A DNA stretch of 38,413 bases from Chloroflexota bacterium (GCA_011525385.1 WTGF01000092.1:1-38413), one strand, 5' to 3'. Counted from the stretch's first letter, positions 7,236-15,769 are shown. Notes: a model not told the origin generated them from the letters alone. Numbers and translations: made by a program.

Positions 7236-8099
7236 ATGGTTAGCGCAGCTGTATCTACAGTTACTTTGATGAAGGCGTTGGGTAAACCGATGTACGAGTT
7301 GGACGCTGCAAGCGGGCAGCAAACAGGCGCTCCGGTCGAGCCGGCGACCATCGACCTGTTGGATGTGCCAGCCGCCGCCGCCGCGCGCGGCTTCCACAGC
7401 TTCGATCTCAGTGTCTATCACCTGCCCAATATCGAGCGCGCTTATCTTGGCGAGCTGCGCGCTGCCTTTGCTGACGCCAATGTCGAGCTGTTCCAACTGC
7501 TGATTGATACCGGCGAAGTCGCCAGTACAAACCCGGACGAGCGGAACGCTGGCATCGCCCATATCAAGTTCTGGATGGAAATCGCTGTCGCATTGGGGGC
7601 GCGCGGGGTACGCTACGTCCCAGGTGATGGCGAGCCAACGCCAGAGACGATTCGCGCGAGCGGCGAAGCCTTCCGCGAACTCTTCGATTTCGCCGCGGAT
7701 CTTGGGCTGAAGCCCGCCACCGAAAACTACCGGCGCTTCAACATGGAGGCGGGTGATCTGCTGGGCGTTCTGGAACATTCCGAACGTGACTACGGCCTGG
7801 TTGCCGACTTTGGCAACGCCCGCGGACCGAACAAGTATGGGACCTTGGAAGCGATCATGCCGCGCGCGACTTCGATTCACGCCTGGGCCGAGGTCGACGA
7901 AAAAGGCGACCTCATCAGCGAGGATTTCCGGCACTGCCTGACCATCGCGCGAGACAAGGGCTTTGACGGTCCCATCATGTTGCAATACGGCTATCCGGTT
8001 GATGTCTTCGAAAATACGCGGGAAGTCTGGGCGCGGGCGAGCGAAATGCGCGAAGAAGTGCGAGCCGTATTTGGCGACGCGCTAACGGACGGAGCTTAG
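7236..8099 (+). CDS. TIM-barrel isomerase/lyase-like protein, cassette copy 2b
   Basis: A 287-residue paralogue of the two preceding small TIM barrels. Shared landmarks: FQLLIDTGE, GVRYVPGDGEPTPET, KPATENY, ERDYGLVADFGNARGP, ATSIHAWAE. E163, D191 and H215 are the likely metal ligands. Position 250 is Gln (GPIMLQYGY) where epimerases have Glu. The ATG follows AAAGGGGAAATACA; an upstream in-frame extension of 19 codons overlaps the previous gene and is less likely. It is followed after 3 bases by ThuA copy 2, just as the TIM barrel at 3573 is coupled to ThuA copy 1. That makes this gene the positional counterpart of copy 1, with 6335 as the extra copy. Substrate unknown. Confidence 0.82.
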   Translation: MVSAAVSTVTLMKALGKPMYELDAASGQQTGAPVEPATIDLLDVPAAAAARGFHSFDLSVYHLPNIERAYLGELRAAFADANVELFQLLIDTGEVASTNPDERNAGIAHIKFWMEIAVALGARGVRYVPGDGEPTPETIRASGEAFRELFDFAADLGLKPATENYRRFNMEAGDLLGVLEHSERDYGLVADFGNARGPNKYGTLEAIMPRATSIHAWAEVDEKGDLISEDFRHCLTIARDKGFDGPIMLQYGYPVDVFENTREVWARASEMREEVRAVFGDALTDGA

Positions 8100-8102
8100 A
8101 CA

Positions 8103-8900
8103 ATGTCAACGCCAATTCGCGTAACGGTTTGGAATGAATTTTGGCACGAGAATCCGCAACGCCATGCCGATGTCAGGTCGCGTCTGAAAAATTATGGGTT
8201 CAGCGGACAGCGACTGGTCAATGCGACCGAAGGCGTGGCGAAAGTTTACCCTGATGGCATGCACACGGTCATCGCAAATCATCTCAGCGACCGGGGCTTT
8301 GTCGTGCGCACGGCGACGCTCGATGAACCGGAACATGGTCTGACGAAAGCGGTACTGGACCAAACCGATGTCCTGACCTGGTGGGGCCACGCCGCCCACG
8401 ACCAGGTCAGCGATGAGATCGTCGAGCGCGTACACGAACGCGTGAACATGGGCGGTATGGGCCTCGTTGCGCTGCACTCCGCGCATTATTCAAAGATTTT
8501 CAAGAAGTTGATGGGTACCTCGTGCATGTTGAAGACGCGCGAAGCGGACGAGAAAGAACGTATCTGGGTGCTTGAGCAGGGGCATCCCATAGCCAGGGGC
8601 TTGCCGGAATACTTCGAGATCCCGGAAACCGAGATGTATGGCGAGCCCTTTGACATTCCTGCCCCGGATACGCTGGTCTTTGTAAGCTGGTTCCAGGGCG
8701 GTGAGATCTTCCGCAGCGGCTGCTGCTATCACCGCGGGCGCGGCAAAATCTTCTATTTCCGGCCGGGCCACGAAACGCTGCCGATCTATTATCAGCCCGA
8801 GGTGCTGCAGGTGATCACCAATGCGGTGGGTTGGGCAGCGCCATCCGGCGGTCCCGAATTGATCTTCGGCGATCATCCCCCGCTTGAGAAACTGGATTGA
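8103..8900 (+). CDS. ThuA-domain protein, cassette copy 2
   Basis: A 265-residue ThuA-like protein closely matching the copy at 4460 ([61 protein letters not shown]). It keeps both histidines of the LHSAHYSK block (H125, H128), unlike copy 1, so it is the more typical member. A 16-residue C-terminal tail ([16 protein letters not shown]) extends past the end of copy 1. It starts 3 bases after the TIM-barrel stop with GGAG upstream, indicating one transcript. By analogy with rhizobial ThuA it probably works on a keto-sugar or keto-glycoside in the cytoplasm; no direct proof in the sequence. The next gene begins 37 bases later. Confidence 0.88.
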   Translation: MSTPIRVTVWNEFWHENPQRHADVRSRLKNYGFSGQRLVNATEGVAKVYPDGMHTVIANHLSDRGFVVRTATLDEPEHGLTKAVLDQTDVLTWWGHAAHDQVSDEIVERVHERVNMGGMGLVALHSAHYSKIFKKLMGTSCMLKTREADEKERIWVLEQGHPIARGLPEYFEIPETEMYGEPFDIPAPDTLVFVSWFQGGEIFRSGCCYHRGRGKIFYFRPGHETLPIYYQPEVLQVITNAVGWAAPSGGPELIFGDHPPLEKLD

Positions 8901-8937
8901 CCTAGACCTTAACCTGTACCAGAAGGATTCGGAATTT

Positions 8938-9897
8938 ATGAAACTGCTGACATACGATTCCGGAAGCGGACCGCGTTGCGGGGTTCTGAGTGAAAATCTG
9001 GTGGTCGACGTCACCGCCTTGCTAGGTGCCGATCACACCTTGAGGGATGTCCGTGCTTTACTTGAATTCGGCGACTCGTCACTTGATCGAGTACGGGACG
9101 CCCTGGCGAGCGATATCGCCGCGCCCGCTGTGCCTCTGCCCATGGTCCGGCTACGCGCTCCGGTGTTGCAGCCGCCGACCTTGCGCGACTTCTTCAGTTA
9201 CGAGGAGCATGCCAGCGGCCAAGGCGCGCGGACGCTGCACGAGGCTTGGTATCGTTTGCCTGTCTTCTACTTCTCCAACACACTGCGCGTCTTCGGGCCA
9301 GAGGATGACGTGCCATTCCCCTCAGCGACGGAACGGCTGGACTACGAGCTGGAACTAGGCTGCGTCATTGGGCGCGAAGGCAGCAACATCAAAGCCGCCG
9401 ATGCTCTAGACTATATCGCCGGCTTCTGCATACTTAACGACTGGAGCGCCCGCGACCTGCAGTTTGACGAAATGGCTGTCGGGCTCGGGCCCGCCAAAGG
9501 CAAAGACGCCGCCTCTTCGCTCGGTCCCTGGCTGGTCACCACCGATGAAATGGCTCCCTATCTGCGTGATGGCAGGCTCCAGGTCAAGTGCACAGTCAGG
9601 GTCAACGGCGATATCTGGCTGGATGCGGGCGACGGCGGAGCTTCGTATCACGGTTGGGGAGATTATGTCGAGCGCGCCTCCAAGGACAGTCGTATCGTGC
9701 CGGGGGACGTGCTGGGAAGCGGTACAGTTTCGGGCGGCTCTATCCCCGAGGCCATCGCGCTAGGCATTGACACAGCCCGTTACCTGCAACCCGGTGATGT
9801 GGTTGAGATGGAAGTCGAGGGCATCGGTACCCTGCGCAACACCCTCGGTCCCAAGGAAAACGTCGATCCCGACTATCGCTACAAGCCAATAGCATAA
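8938..9897 (+). CDS. Fumarylacetoacetase (FAH)-family hydrolase
   Basis: A 319-residue FAH-fold enzyme. The likely catalytic and metal residues line up with fumarylacetoacetase: D84 (LRDFF), H91 (EEHASG), E137 and E139 (DYELELG), and D168 (NDWSARD). The spacing between D84 and H91, and the paired Glu, match recalled FAH numbering (D126, H133, E199, E201). Family members cleave C-C bonds in beta-diketones or decarboxylate/isomerise acyl-pyruvates, and several act at the end of sugar-acid pathways (2,4-diketo-3-deoxy acids). Placed right after the keto-sugar cassette, that role fits; an aromatic substrate is an alternative. I chose the ATG at 8938 behind AAGGATT; the frame extends 18 codons upstream into the end of ThuA. 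Confidence 0.87.
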   Translation: MKLLTYDSGSGPRCGVLSENLVVDVTALLGADHTLRDVRALLEFGDSSLDRVRDALASDIAAPAVPLPMVRLRAPVLQPPTLRDFFSYEEHASGQGARTLHEAWYRLPVFYFSNTLRVFGPEDDVPFPSATERLDYELELGCVIGREGSNIKAADALDYIAGFCILNDWSARDLQFDEMAVGLGPAKGKDAASSLGPWLVTTDEMAPYLRDGRLQVKCTVRVNGDIWLDAGDGGASYHGWGDYVERASKDSRIVPGDVLGSGTVSGGSIPEAIALGIDTARYLQPGDVVEMEVEGIGTLRNTLGPKENVDPDYRYKPIA

Positions 9898-9952
9898 CTG
9901 CTTCGGCGTCAAACCGCTTCTATCGCAGCCGGTTGCGTCTTGTTTTGCTGTT

Positions 9953-9958
9953 TACAAT
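9953..9958 (+). promoter_or_regulatory. Possible -10 element before the hydroxyacyl-CoA dehydrogenase-like gene
   Basis: TACAAT lies about 17 bases upstream of the ATG at 9976, in the AT-rich end of a 78-base gap. The best -35 candidate (TTGCGT, 9933-9938) is only 14 bases away, so this is a weak call. If real, it would separate the cassette transcript from the downstream genes. Confidence 0.22.
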
Positions 9959-9975
9959 AACGAATTGGAGAATCA

Positions 9976-10950
9976 ATGGTAAGAAACGCGAGTGATATCA
10001 CCAAGGTCGCCTGTGTTGGCGGCGGAACGATAGGCTTCTCTTGGGCGGTCCTTTTCGCCCAGCATGGCCTCCGGGTCAACATTTACGATATCTCCCATGA
10101 AGCCCTCGATTGGACGATGCGGGAGGTCCGCAGCGCTTATACGACCCTCGTTGAAGCCGGCGTGATGACCGAAGAAGAAGTTGCAGCTGCCCAGAACCGG
10201 ATCACGACCACAACTGACCTGGCCAAGGCCTTGAAAGATGCGGACTTTGTGCAGGAGTCCGGACCCGAGCGCTATCGGATCAAGCGCGAGATCTACCGGG
10301 AGCTGGATCGGCTAGCCCCCGCGGAGGTCGTCCTCGCTTCCAGCACATCCGCTATGTTGATGACGGAAATCCAGAAGGCGACGACGCATCCCGAACGTTG
10401 TGTGGTGGCGCACCCGTACAACCCGCCACACATCGTGCCTTCGGTGGAGATTGTCGGGGGTGAAATGACCTCGACTGAGACGGTGGCGCTGGCGCGGGAC
10501 TTCATGGCGAGAATGGGCAGAGTACCGGTGGTGGCTCGCAAAGAATGTCGCGGCCATATCGTCAACCACATGCAGGCTGTGATCTACCGCGAAGCTCTGT
10601 GGCTGGTGGGCAACGGGGTTGCTACCGTTGAGGAGATCGACCTCGCCTTCAGAACCGGGCCGGGCTTGCGCCTGGCGCTGATGGGACCCTTTGCCGTCGG
10701 CATGTTGACCAGTCCTGGCGGCTTGCAGGATACCATGGTCGACCGCAAGCTCGATCACAGCTTGGAAGATGACATTCCTTCGCGCGTCGAGCGCGAGGCG
10801 CCGCCGCGCACACCAGAACTGGCGCGAGAATGGGCGAAAATGTGTGTCGCGCAAATGGAAGCTGAACTGGCGGGCACGGATATGGAGCAGATCAAGAGGT
10901 GGCGCGATACCAAACTGCTGCAGATTCTCGATGTCATTGCCTCTGAATAG
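9976..10950 (+). CDS. 3-hydroxyacyl-CoA dehydrogenase-family oxidoreductase
   Basis: A 324-residue NAD-dependent enzyme of the 3-hydroxyacyl-CoA dehydrogenase / L-gulonate 3-dehydrogenase (lambda-crystallin) / carnitine dehydrogenase group. N-terminal Rossmann motif GGGTIG (CVGGGTIGFSWA) with D38 (NIYDIS). Further landmarks are the SSTSA block, AHPYNPPH (which holds the catalytic His of the family) and the all-helical C-terminal domain with GHIVNHMQ. The short two-domain form without a hydratase domain favours a small hydroxy-acid or sugar-acid substrate over fatty acyl-CoA. L-gulonate-type 3-dehydrogenation would match the keto-sugar theme, but that is inference. The ATG is preceded by TTGGAG. 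A gap with an enolase remnant follows. Confidence 0.84.
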   Translation: MVRNASDITKVACVGGGTIGFSWAVLFAQHGLRVNIYDISHEALDWTMREVRSAYTTLVEAGVMTEEEVAAAQNRITTTTDLAKALKDADFVQESGPERYRIKREIYRELDRLAPAEVVLASSTSAMLMTEIQKATTHPERCVVAHPYNPPHIVPSVEIVGGEMTSTETVALARDFMARMGRVPVVARKECRGHIVNHMQAVIYREALWLVGNGVATVEEIDLAFRTGPGLRLALMGPFAVGMLTSPGGLQDTMVDRKLDHSLEDDIPSRVEREAPPRTPELAREWAKMCVAQMEAELAGTDMEQIKRWRDTKLLQILDVIASE

Positions 10951-11036
10951 TCGAATGCGCTAAAGTTTCTGGGGCGACTTAAGGAACACGTTATGTATCC
11001 TGTGGAACTCGCGACCAATACCGTAGAGAACATTGC

Positions 11037-11213
11037 ATGAAAATCACAGATGTCAAAGCAACGTATATTTATATTCCGCATTTGGGTGTGGCCGAGGAGT
11101 TTGATAAGCTGGTGTACGCCGAGTTTTCCGAACCGGTGGACGGCCCTTATCCGGACAAGCCGGGCTTGGGTTTGGAACTGAACCCGGATGTGGTCAAGAA
11201 GTATGGCTCGTAA
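11037..11213 (+). pseudogene. Enolase-superfamily (mandelate racemase-like) remnant with in-frame internal deletion
   Basis: A 58-codon open frame. Its first residues (MKITDVKATYIYIP) are a typical start of a mandelate racemase/muconate lactonising enzyme-type dehydratase. Its end (GPYPDKPGLGLELNPDVVKKYG) is the typical C-terminus of the same family. Everything between, around 300 residues with the whole metal-binding barrel, is missing, and the junction is in frame near residues 14-20. It cannot be a working enzyme. The ATG has only a weak ribosome-binding site (TAGAG). An intact copy would have been a sugar-acid dehydratase, fitting the neighbouring genes. A metagenome assembly collapse could also produce this; reads across the junction would tell. 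Confidence 0.72.
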
Positions 11214-11253
11214 CTTGAACCTGTGACGAAACAATGTAAAGAGGTAGGCGCCA

Positions 11254-12339
11254 ATGAAAGCGGCAGTTCTTTACGAAGCAAATACCCCACTGGTGATCGA
11301 GCAATTTGATTTGCCCGGCATCAAAGATGACCAGGTTCGCGTCCGATTGATGGCCAGTGGCGTCTGTCACTCGGACTGGCATATCGTCAAGGGGGAATGG
11401 GTCGACATCAACCGTCCGCCCGTGATTCTGGGTCACGAGGGGGCGGGCGTGGTCGAGGAAGTTGGTCCGGCGGTTCACAGTGTCAAAGCGGGCGATCACG
11501 TCGTGCTATCTTGGACGCGCAACTGCGGTCTTTGCGAGATGTGTCAGGTGGGCTACTCCAATCTCTGTGAGGAGCCTTGGGACCGACGGGGGCAGCCCCT
11601 CTTCGCGGACAGTGACCGCCCCATGAAACGGATGAATGCCCTCGGTACATTCAGCACCGAGACCATCGTTCCCCAAGATGTCGCCATCCCGATTGACCGG
11701 GAGATCCCATTCGCGCAGGCTGCGCTGGTCGGCTGTGGCGTGATGACCGGAGTGGGAGCCGCCCTCAACACCGGCCATGTCCAGGCGGGCAAGTCGGTGG
11801 CCGTCTTCGGCTGTGGCGGCGTCGGGCTGAACGTGATCCAGGGCGCGGCGATCGCCGGCGCGGAGCCGATTATCGCCATCGATATCTTGGACAACAAACT
11901 CGAAATGGGAAAAATGTTTGGCGCCACGCACGCGGTCAATTCAGCTCATGTTGACCCGGTTGCGGCCATCAAGGAGCTAACCGACGGTAAGGGCGTTCAC
12001 TACGCCTTTGAGGCTATCGGCCTGGTGCCCGAGCCTTATAAACAGGCCATACTATCTACCCGACGACGTGGCATTACTGTTCTTGTCGGCCATGCCCCCG
12101 ACAACACCCCGCTTGATTTTGACGCCAAGATTCTGGCGCTCGAGAAGACGGTCATCGGCTCAATGTATGGCAGTTGCCGTCCCCGGCTGGATTTTCCCCG
12201 CATCTTTAGCCTTTACAAAGCGGGCAAGCTCAAGCTGGACGAGTTGGTGACCCGCGTCTATCCCCTCGAAGGAGTCAATGAGGCCTTTGACGCCCTCGGC
12301 AAGGGTGAGGTGGCGCGCAGTGTCTTGGATTTGGCGTGA
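11254..12339 (+). CDS. Zinc-dependent alcohol dehydrogenase
   Basis: A 361-residue MDR alcohol dehydrogenase with a complete zinc set: catalytic C38 (GVCHSDWH), H61 and E62 (GHEGAG), and structural C91, C94, C97 and C105 (CGLCEMC...C). The Rossmann motif is GCGGVG, followed by an acidic residue (AIDIL), so NAD is the probable cofactor. The long GCGVMTGVGAALNTG segment is typical of the class III / NDMA-dependent alcohol dehydrogenase branch. It oxidises primary or secondary alcohols to aldehydes or ketones. Unlike the two MDR proteins at 2455 and 5220, its zinc sites are intact. It leads the SDR-SDR-BVMO-esterase row and could supply the ketone. Ribosome-binding site AGAGGT. Confidence 0.92.
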   Translation: MKAAVLYEANTPLVIEQFDLPGIKDDQVRVRLMASGVCHSDWHIVKGEWVDINRPPVILGHEGAGVVEEVGPAVHSVKAGDHVVLSWTRNCGLCEMCQVGYSNLCEEPWDRRGQPLFADSDRPMKRMNALGTFSTETIVPQDVAIPIDREIPFAQAALVGCGVMTGVGAALNTGHVQAGKSVAVFGCGGVGLNVIQGAAIAGAEPIIAIDILDNKLEMGKMFGATHAVNSAHVDPVAAIKELTDGKGVHYAFEAIGLVPEPYKQAILSTRRRGITVLVGHAPDNTPLDFDAKILALEKTVIGSMYGSCRPRLDFPRIFSLYKAGKLKLDELVTRVYPLEGVNEAFDALGKGEVARSVLDLA

Positions 12340-12457
12340 CCGATTCAGCTTGAGTTTTCCTGCCCGCTGGACGGAAGAACATGGTGACAGTCGTCCCTCT
12401 CAGCGCGCGATCGGCCAGATGTCTGATCAATGCGCTTAACCTGATCGAAAGGCGCTG

Positions 12458-13288
12458 ATGCGAATCAAAGGCAAAACCGTTATCGTCACCGGCGCTGCCC
12501 GCGGAATAGGGCGCGCTATCGCCGAAGCCTTTGCCAGGGAAGGCGCAAACGTTGCCGCCGCCGACTTGGGCTCGCTGGCGGTTAAGCCGGGCTCAGATTG
12601 GCATTACGCGCTCTCTGCCGAAACCGAACTGGAAATGATGGCAAATGGAATCAGGGAAAGAGGCGGAAGTTGTGTAGCGCTTGCGCTCGACGTATCGGAT
12701 CGCGCTTCATGTCAGAATCTTGTTGAAAAATCGGTCGAGGCATTTGGCGGACTAGATATTCTGGTCAACAATGCAGGCATTATAAAACTTGGACGAATTG
12801 CAGATTTTGCCGAATCGACTTGGGATCGCATCTTTGCTGTGAACGTCAAGGGCGTCTTCTTGATGTCGCGGGCGGCGATTCCCTTCCTGGCCAAGAAGGG
12901 CGGGGTCATCACAAATATCGCCTCGAACGCCGGCAAACGAGGGTCCGCGTTCAATGGCCCCTACTGCGCCTCAAAGGCTGCGGTGATCGGCTTAACTCAA
13001 TCCATGGCTGCTGAACTCGCCGAAAGGTCTATCAGGGTAAATGCCATCTGCCCGGGCAATGTCTTTACTCCTATGCAATTCGATTACCTGGTCAAACACC
13101 GCCTTCAGCAATACGACGGACAATCATTTGAAGACGCCTTCGACGCCTTCGTCAAAGATACTGTTCCCTTGGGCCGCCAGCAGGCGCCCGAAGAGATTGC
13201 CGATGCCGCTCTCTATTTGACTCGCGCCGACAGCGTGACCGGGATCGCGCTCTCGGTTGATGGCGGCAATGGGATTGGGCTTTCATAA
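12458..13288 (+). CDS. Short-chain dehydrogenase/reductase, tandem copy 1
   Basis: A 276-residue classical SDR. Cofactor motif TGAARGIG (11-18) with D37 after strand two, indicating NAD(H). NNAG at 104-107; catalytic S156, Y169 and K173 (YCASK); CPG near 198-200. It acts on a secondary alcohol/ketone pair, probably a cyclic or sugar-like substrate. Nearly the same length as, and clearly duplicated from, the next gene (shared WHY(A/S)LSAETELE segment and DRxSCQNLV). The start ATG follows AAAGG. It is separated from the alcohol dehydrogenase by 118 bases in which I see no clear promoter or terminator. Confidence 0.9.
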   Translation: MRIKGKTVIVTGAARGIGRAIAEAFAREGANVAAADLGSLAVKPGSDWHYALSAETELEMMANGIRERGGSCVALALDVSDRASCQNLVEKSVEAFGGLDILVNNAGIIKLGRIADFAESTWDRIFAVNVKGVFLMSRAAIPFLAKKGGVITNIASNAGKRGSAFNGPYCASKAAVIGLTQSMAAELAERSIRVNAICPGNVFTPMQFDYLVKHRLQQYDGQSFEDAFDAFVKDTVPLGRQQAPEEIADAALYLTRADSVTGIALSVDGGNGIGLS

Positions 13289-13304
13289 TGAACGGGCGAC
13301 GCCG

Positions 13305-14135
13305 ATGCAGATAGATGGCAAAACAGTAATCGTTACCGGCGCTGCTCGTGGAATCGGGCGGGGTATAGCCGAAGCATTTGCCAACCAAGGCGCAAACGTT
13401 GTCGCCGCTGATTTGGGCTCGCTGGCGCTTGAAGCGGGGTCGGATTGGCACTACTCACTCTCTGCGGAAACCGAATTGGAAGCGGCCGCAAGCGAAATCA
13501 ACCAGCGCGGCGGAACATGCATGGCGATTGAAGTCGACGTATCAGACCGCGATTCATGTCAAAATCTGGTTGACGAGTCAGTTGCAGCCTTTGGCGGATT
13601 GGATATCTTGGTGAACAATGCGGGCATTATTCAGACGGGACCGATTGTGGACTTTGCCGAGTCCGATTGGGATCGTGTCTTCGCGGTAAACGTCAAGGGC
13701 ATCTTCTTGATGTCGCAGGCGGCGATTCCCCACCTGACGAAAATTGGCGGTGTTATCATCAATGTCGCCTCGGTCGCAGGAAAAAGAGGCTTCGCCCACA
13801 TGGGCGCCTATTGCGCCTCGAAATTCGCAGCCATTGGCTTGACCCAGTCTATGGCCGCCGAGCTTGCCGAGCTCTCAATCCGGGTCAACGCCATCTGCCC
13901 CGGCAATGTCGATACATCTATGTGGTTTGATCATCTTTCAAAATCAAAGCAGCGACAGCAAGAGTACAGTACAGATACGGTTGAAGAGACTTTTGCTGCA
14001 GTCATCCAAGATCGTGTCCCATTAGGTCGAGAACAGACGCCCAGCGATATGGCTGAAGCGGCATTGTATCTGACGCGCGCTGATAATGTGACAGGCATTT
14101 CGCTTACTGTATCCGGCGGCTTTGAGATGAATTGA
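13305..14135 (+). CDS. Short-chain dehydrogenase/reductase, tandem copy 2
   Basis: A 276-residue SDR paralogous to the gene just upstream, 16 bases away. It keeps the same cofactor and catalytic residues at the same positions (TGAARGIG 11-18, D37, NNAG, S156, Y169, K173). Sequence differences concentrate in the substrate-side loop after the CPGN motif (VDTSMWFDHLSKSKQRQQEY against VFTPMQFDYLVKHRLQQYDG), which hints at separate substrates or stereochemistry. The ATG at 13305 aligns with the start of copy 1; the frame stays open 16 codons upstream but overlaps that gene. The ribosome-binding site is weak, suggesting translational coupling. Followed by the Baeyer-Villiger monooxygenase. Confidence 0.9.
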   Translation: MQIDGKTVIVTGAARGIGRGIAEAFANQGANVVAADLGSLALEAGSDWHYSLSAETELEAAASEINQRGGTCMAIEVDVSDRDSCQNLVDESVAAFGGLDILVNNAGIIQTGPIVDFAESDWDRVFAVNVKGIFLMSQAAIPHLTKIGGVIINVASVAGKRGFAHMGAYCASKFAAIGLTQSMAAELAELSIRVNAICPGNVDTSMWFDHLSKSKQRQQEYSTDTVEETFAAVIQDRVPLGREQTPSDMAEAALYLTRADNVTGISLTVSGGFEMN

Positions 14136-14170
14136 CCTTTAGAATTCAGACTAGAAAACAGGATTCGGAA

Positions 14171-15769
14171 ATGAGCGCAACAGAAAATTTCGCTGTGATC
14201 ATTGTCGGCGCCGGTATTTCCGGCATGTATATGCTGTACCGCATGCGCAAGCTTGGCTTGTCGGTACGTGTCATTGAAGCGGGCAGTGGCGTCGGCGGCA
14301 CTTGGTACTGGAATCGCTACCCGGGCGCGCGCTGCGATACCGACACCTTGGAGTACTCCTACAGCTTTGACGAAGATCTCCAGCAGGAGTGGGAGTGGCC
14401 GGAACGATATCCCACCCAGCCCGAAATACTCAAGTATCTGAACCACGTCGCCGATCGCTTTGATCTGCGCCGAGATATTACTTTCGACACCAGGGTCGAA
14501 GCGGCGTTATATGATGAAGCGACCAGCCGCTGGCAGATCGCGACCGATGACGGCGCCGAATTGTCGGCCCAGTTTCTGGTTATGGCCACGGGCAGCATTT
14601 CAGCGCCCAACATACCAGCCATCGAGGGGATGAACAACTTCAATGGACCTGTCTACCACACCGCGCGCTGGCCGCACGAGGGCGTCGACTTCAGCGGGTG
14701 GCGCGTCGGCATCGTCGGCACCGGCTCGTCGGCAGTACAGGCGATTCCGGTCATCGCCGAGCAAGCGGCGCATCTCACGGTTTTTCAACGCGCGCCACAA
14801 TGGTCTGTGCCGGCCCATAATCGCCCGTCTGATCCCAAAATGGTGGCCGAAATCAAGGCCGACTACGCTGGCTTCCGCGCCCGCAATCGGCTGCAGTCGG
14901 GCGCGCAATTATCGCACATCCCCGCTAACGACTTCTCCGCTACTGAGATTAGTGCGGAAGAACAACAACATATCTTGGAGGAACGCTGGCAACTCGGCGG
15001 CTTCCCCTTCTTCGGCGCTTTTAACGACATCACGGTCAATCCCGAAAGCAATAAAGTAACAGCGGATTTCGTGCGGGCGAAAATCCACGATATTGTGAAA
15101 GACCCGAAAGTCGCCGAAATGCTGACGCCCGACTATACGATTCATTGCAAACGTCCGGTGCTGGATAGCGGTTATTTCGAGACTTACAATCGATCCAATG
15201 TGTTGCTGGTTGATATTAACGCCGCCCCCATCGAGGAGATCACGCCCACTGGCATTCGCACTGACGACGCCGACTATGATCTCGACCTCATCGTGCTCGC
15301 CACCGGCTTTGATGCCATGACCGGCGCTCTGCTAAGGATTGACATCCGTGGTCGTCATGGGCGGACCCTGCGCGAAGAATGGGCGCATGGTCCGGTCAAT
15401 TACCTGGGCCTTCAAGTGTCTGGCTTTCCCAACCTCTTTACCATAACGGGACCGGGCAGTCCCTCGGTGTTGACCAACATGATGGTGGCCATCGAGCAGC
15501 ACGTCGAGTGGGTCACGGACTGCATTGGCTTTATGGTCGAAAACGACCACGCCAGCATCGAGGCGACCGAAGCCGCCCAGGAAGCCTGGGTCGCTCACGT
15601 CAATGAAGTGGCGGATCAAACCCTGTGGGTATCCTGCCAGAACTGGTACCAGGGACATAACATTCCTGGCAAGCCGCGGGTTTTCATGCCTTTGCCGGGC
15701 TTCCCGCCCTACGTTGAAAAATGCGAAGAGGTCGTCGCCAAGGGCTACGAGGGCTTTGTGCTGTCGTAA
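14171..15769 (+). CDS. Baeyer-Villiger flavin monooxygenase
   Basis: A 532-residue class B flavoprotein monooxygenase. FAD motif GAGISG (13-18), the GGTWYWNRYPGARCD block (42-56), the Baeyer-Villiger fingerprint FxGxxxHxxxWP at 157-168 (FNGPVYHTARWP), and the NADPH motif GTGSSA (183-188). Length and order match phenylacetone and cyclohexanone monooxygenases. The enzyme inserts oxygen next to a ketone to give an ester or lactone, using NADPH and O2, so the host can live aerobically. Chosen start ATG at 14171 behind AGGATTCGG; an in-frame TTG further up overlaps the SDR stop. The next gene is a serine-hydrolase that could open the ester. The natural ketone is not deducible. Confidence 0.92.
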   Translation: MSATENFAVIIVGAGISGMYMLYRMRKLGLSVRVIEAGSGVGGTWYWNRYPGARCDTDTLEYSYSFDEDLQQEWEWPERYPTQPEILKYLNHVADRFDLRRDITFDTRVEAALYDEATSRWQIATDDGAELSAQFLVMATGSISAPNIPAIEGMNNFNGPVYHTARWPHEGVDFSGWRVGIVGTGSSAVQAIPVIAEQAAHLTVFQRAPQWSVPAHNRPSDPKMVAEIKADYAGFRARNRLQSGAQLSHIPANDFSATEISAEEQQHILEERWQLGGFPFFGAFNDITVNPESNKVTADFVRAKIHDIVKDPKVAEMLTPDYTIHCKRPVLDSGYFETYNRSNVLLVDINAAPIEEITPTGIRTDDADYDLDLIVLATGFDAMTGALLRIDIRGRHGRTLREEWAHGPVNYLGLQVSGFPNLFTITGPGSPSVLTNMMVAIEQHVEWVTDCIGFMVENDHASIEATEAAQEAWVAHVNEVADQTLWVSCQNWYQGHNIPGKPRVFMPLPGFPPYVEKCEEVVAKGYEGFVLS

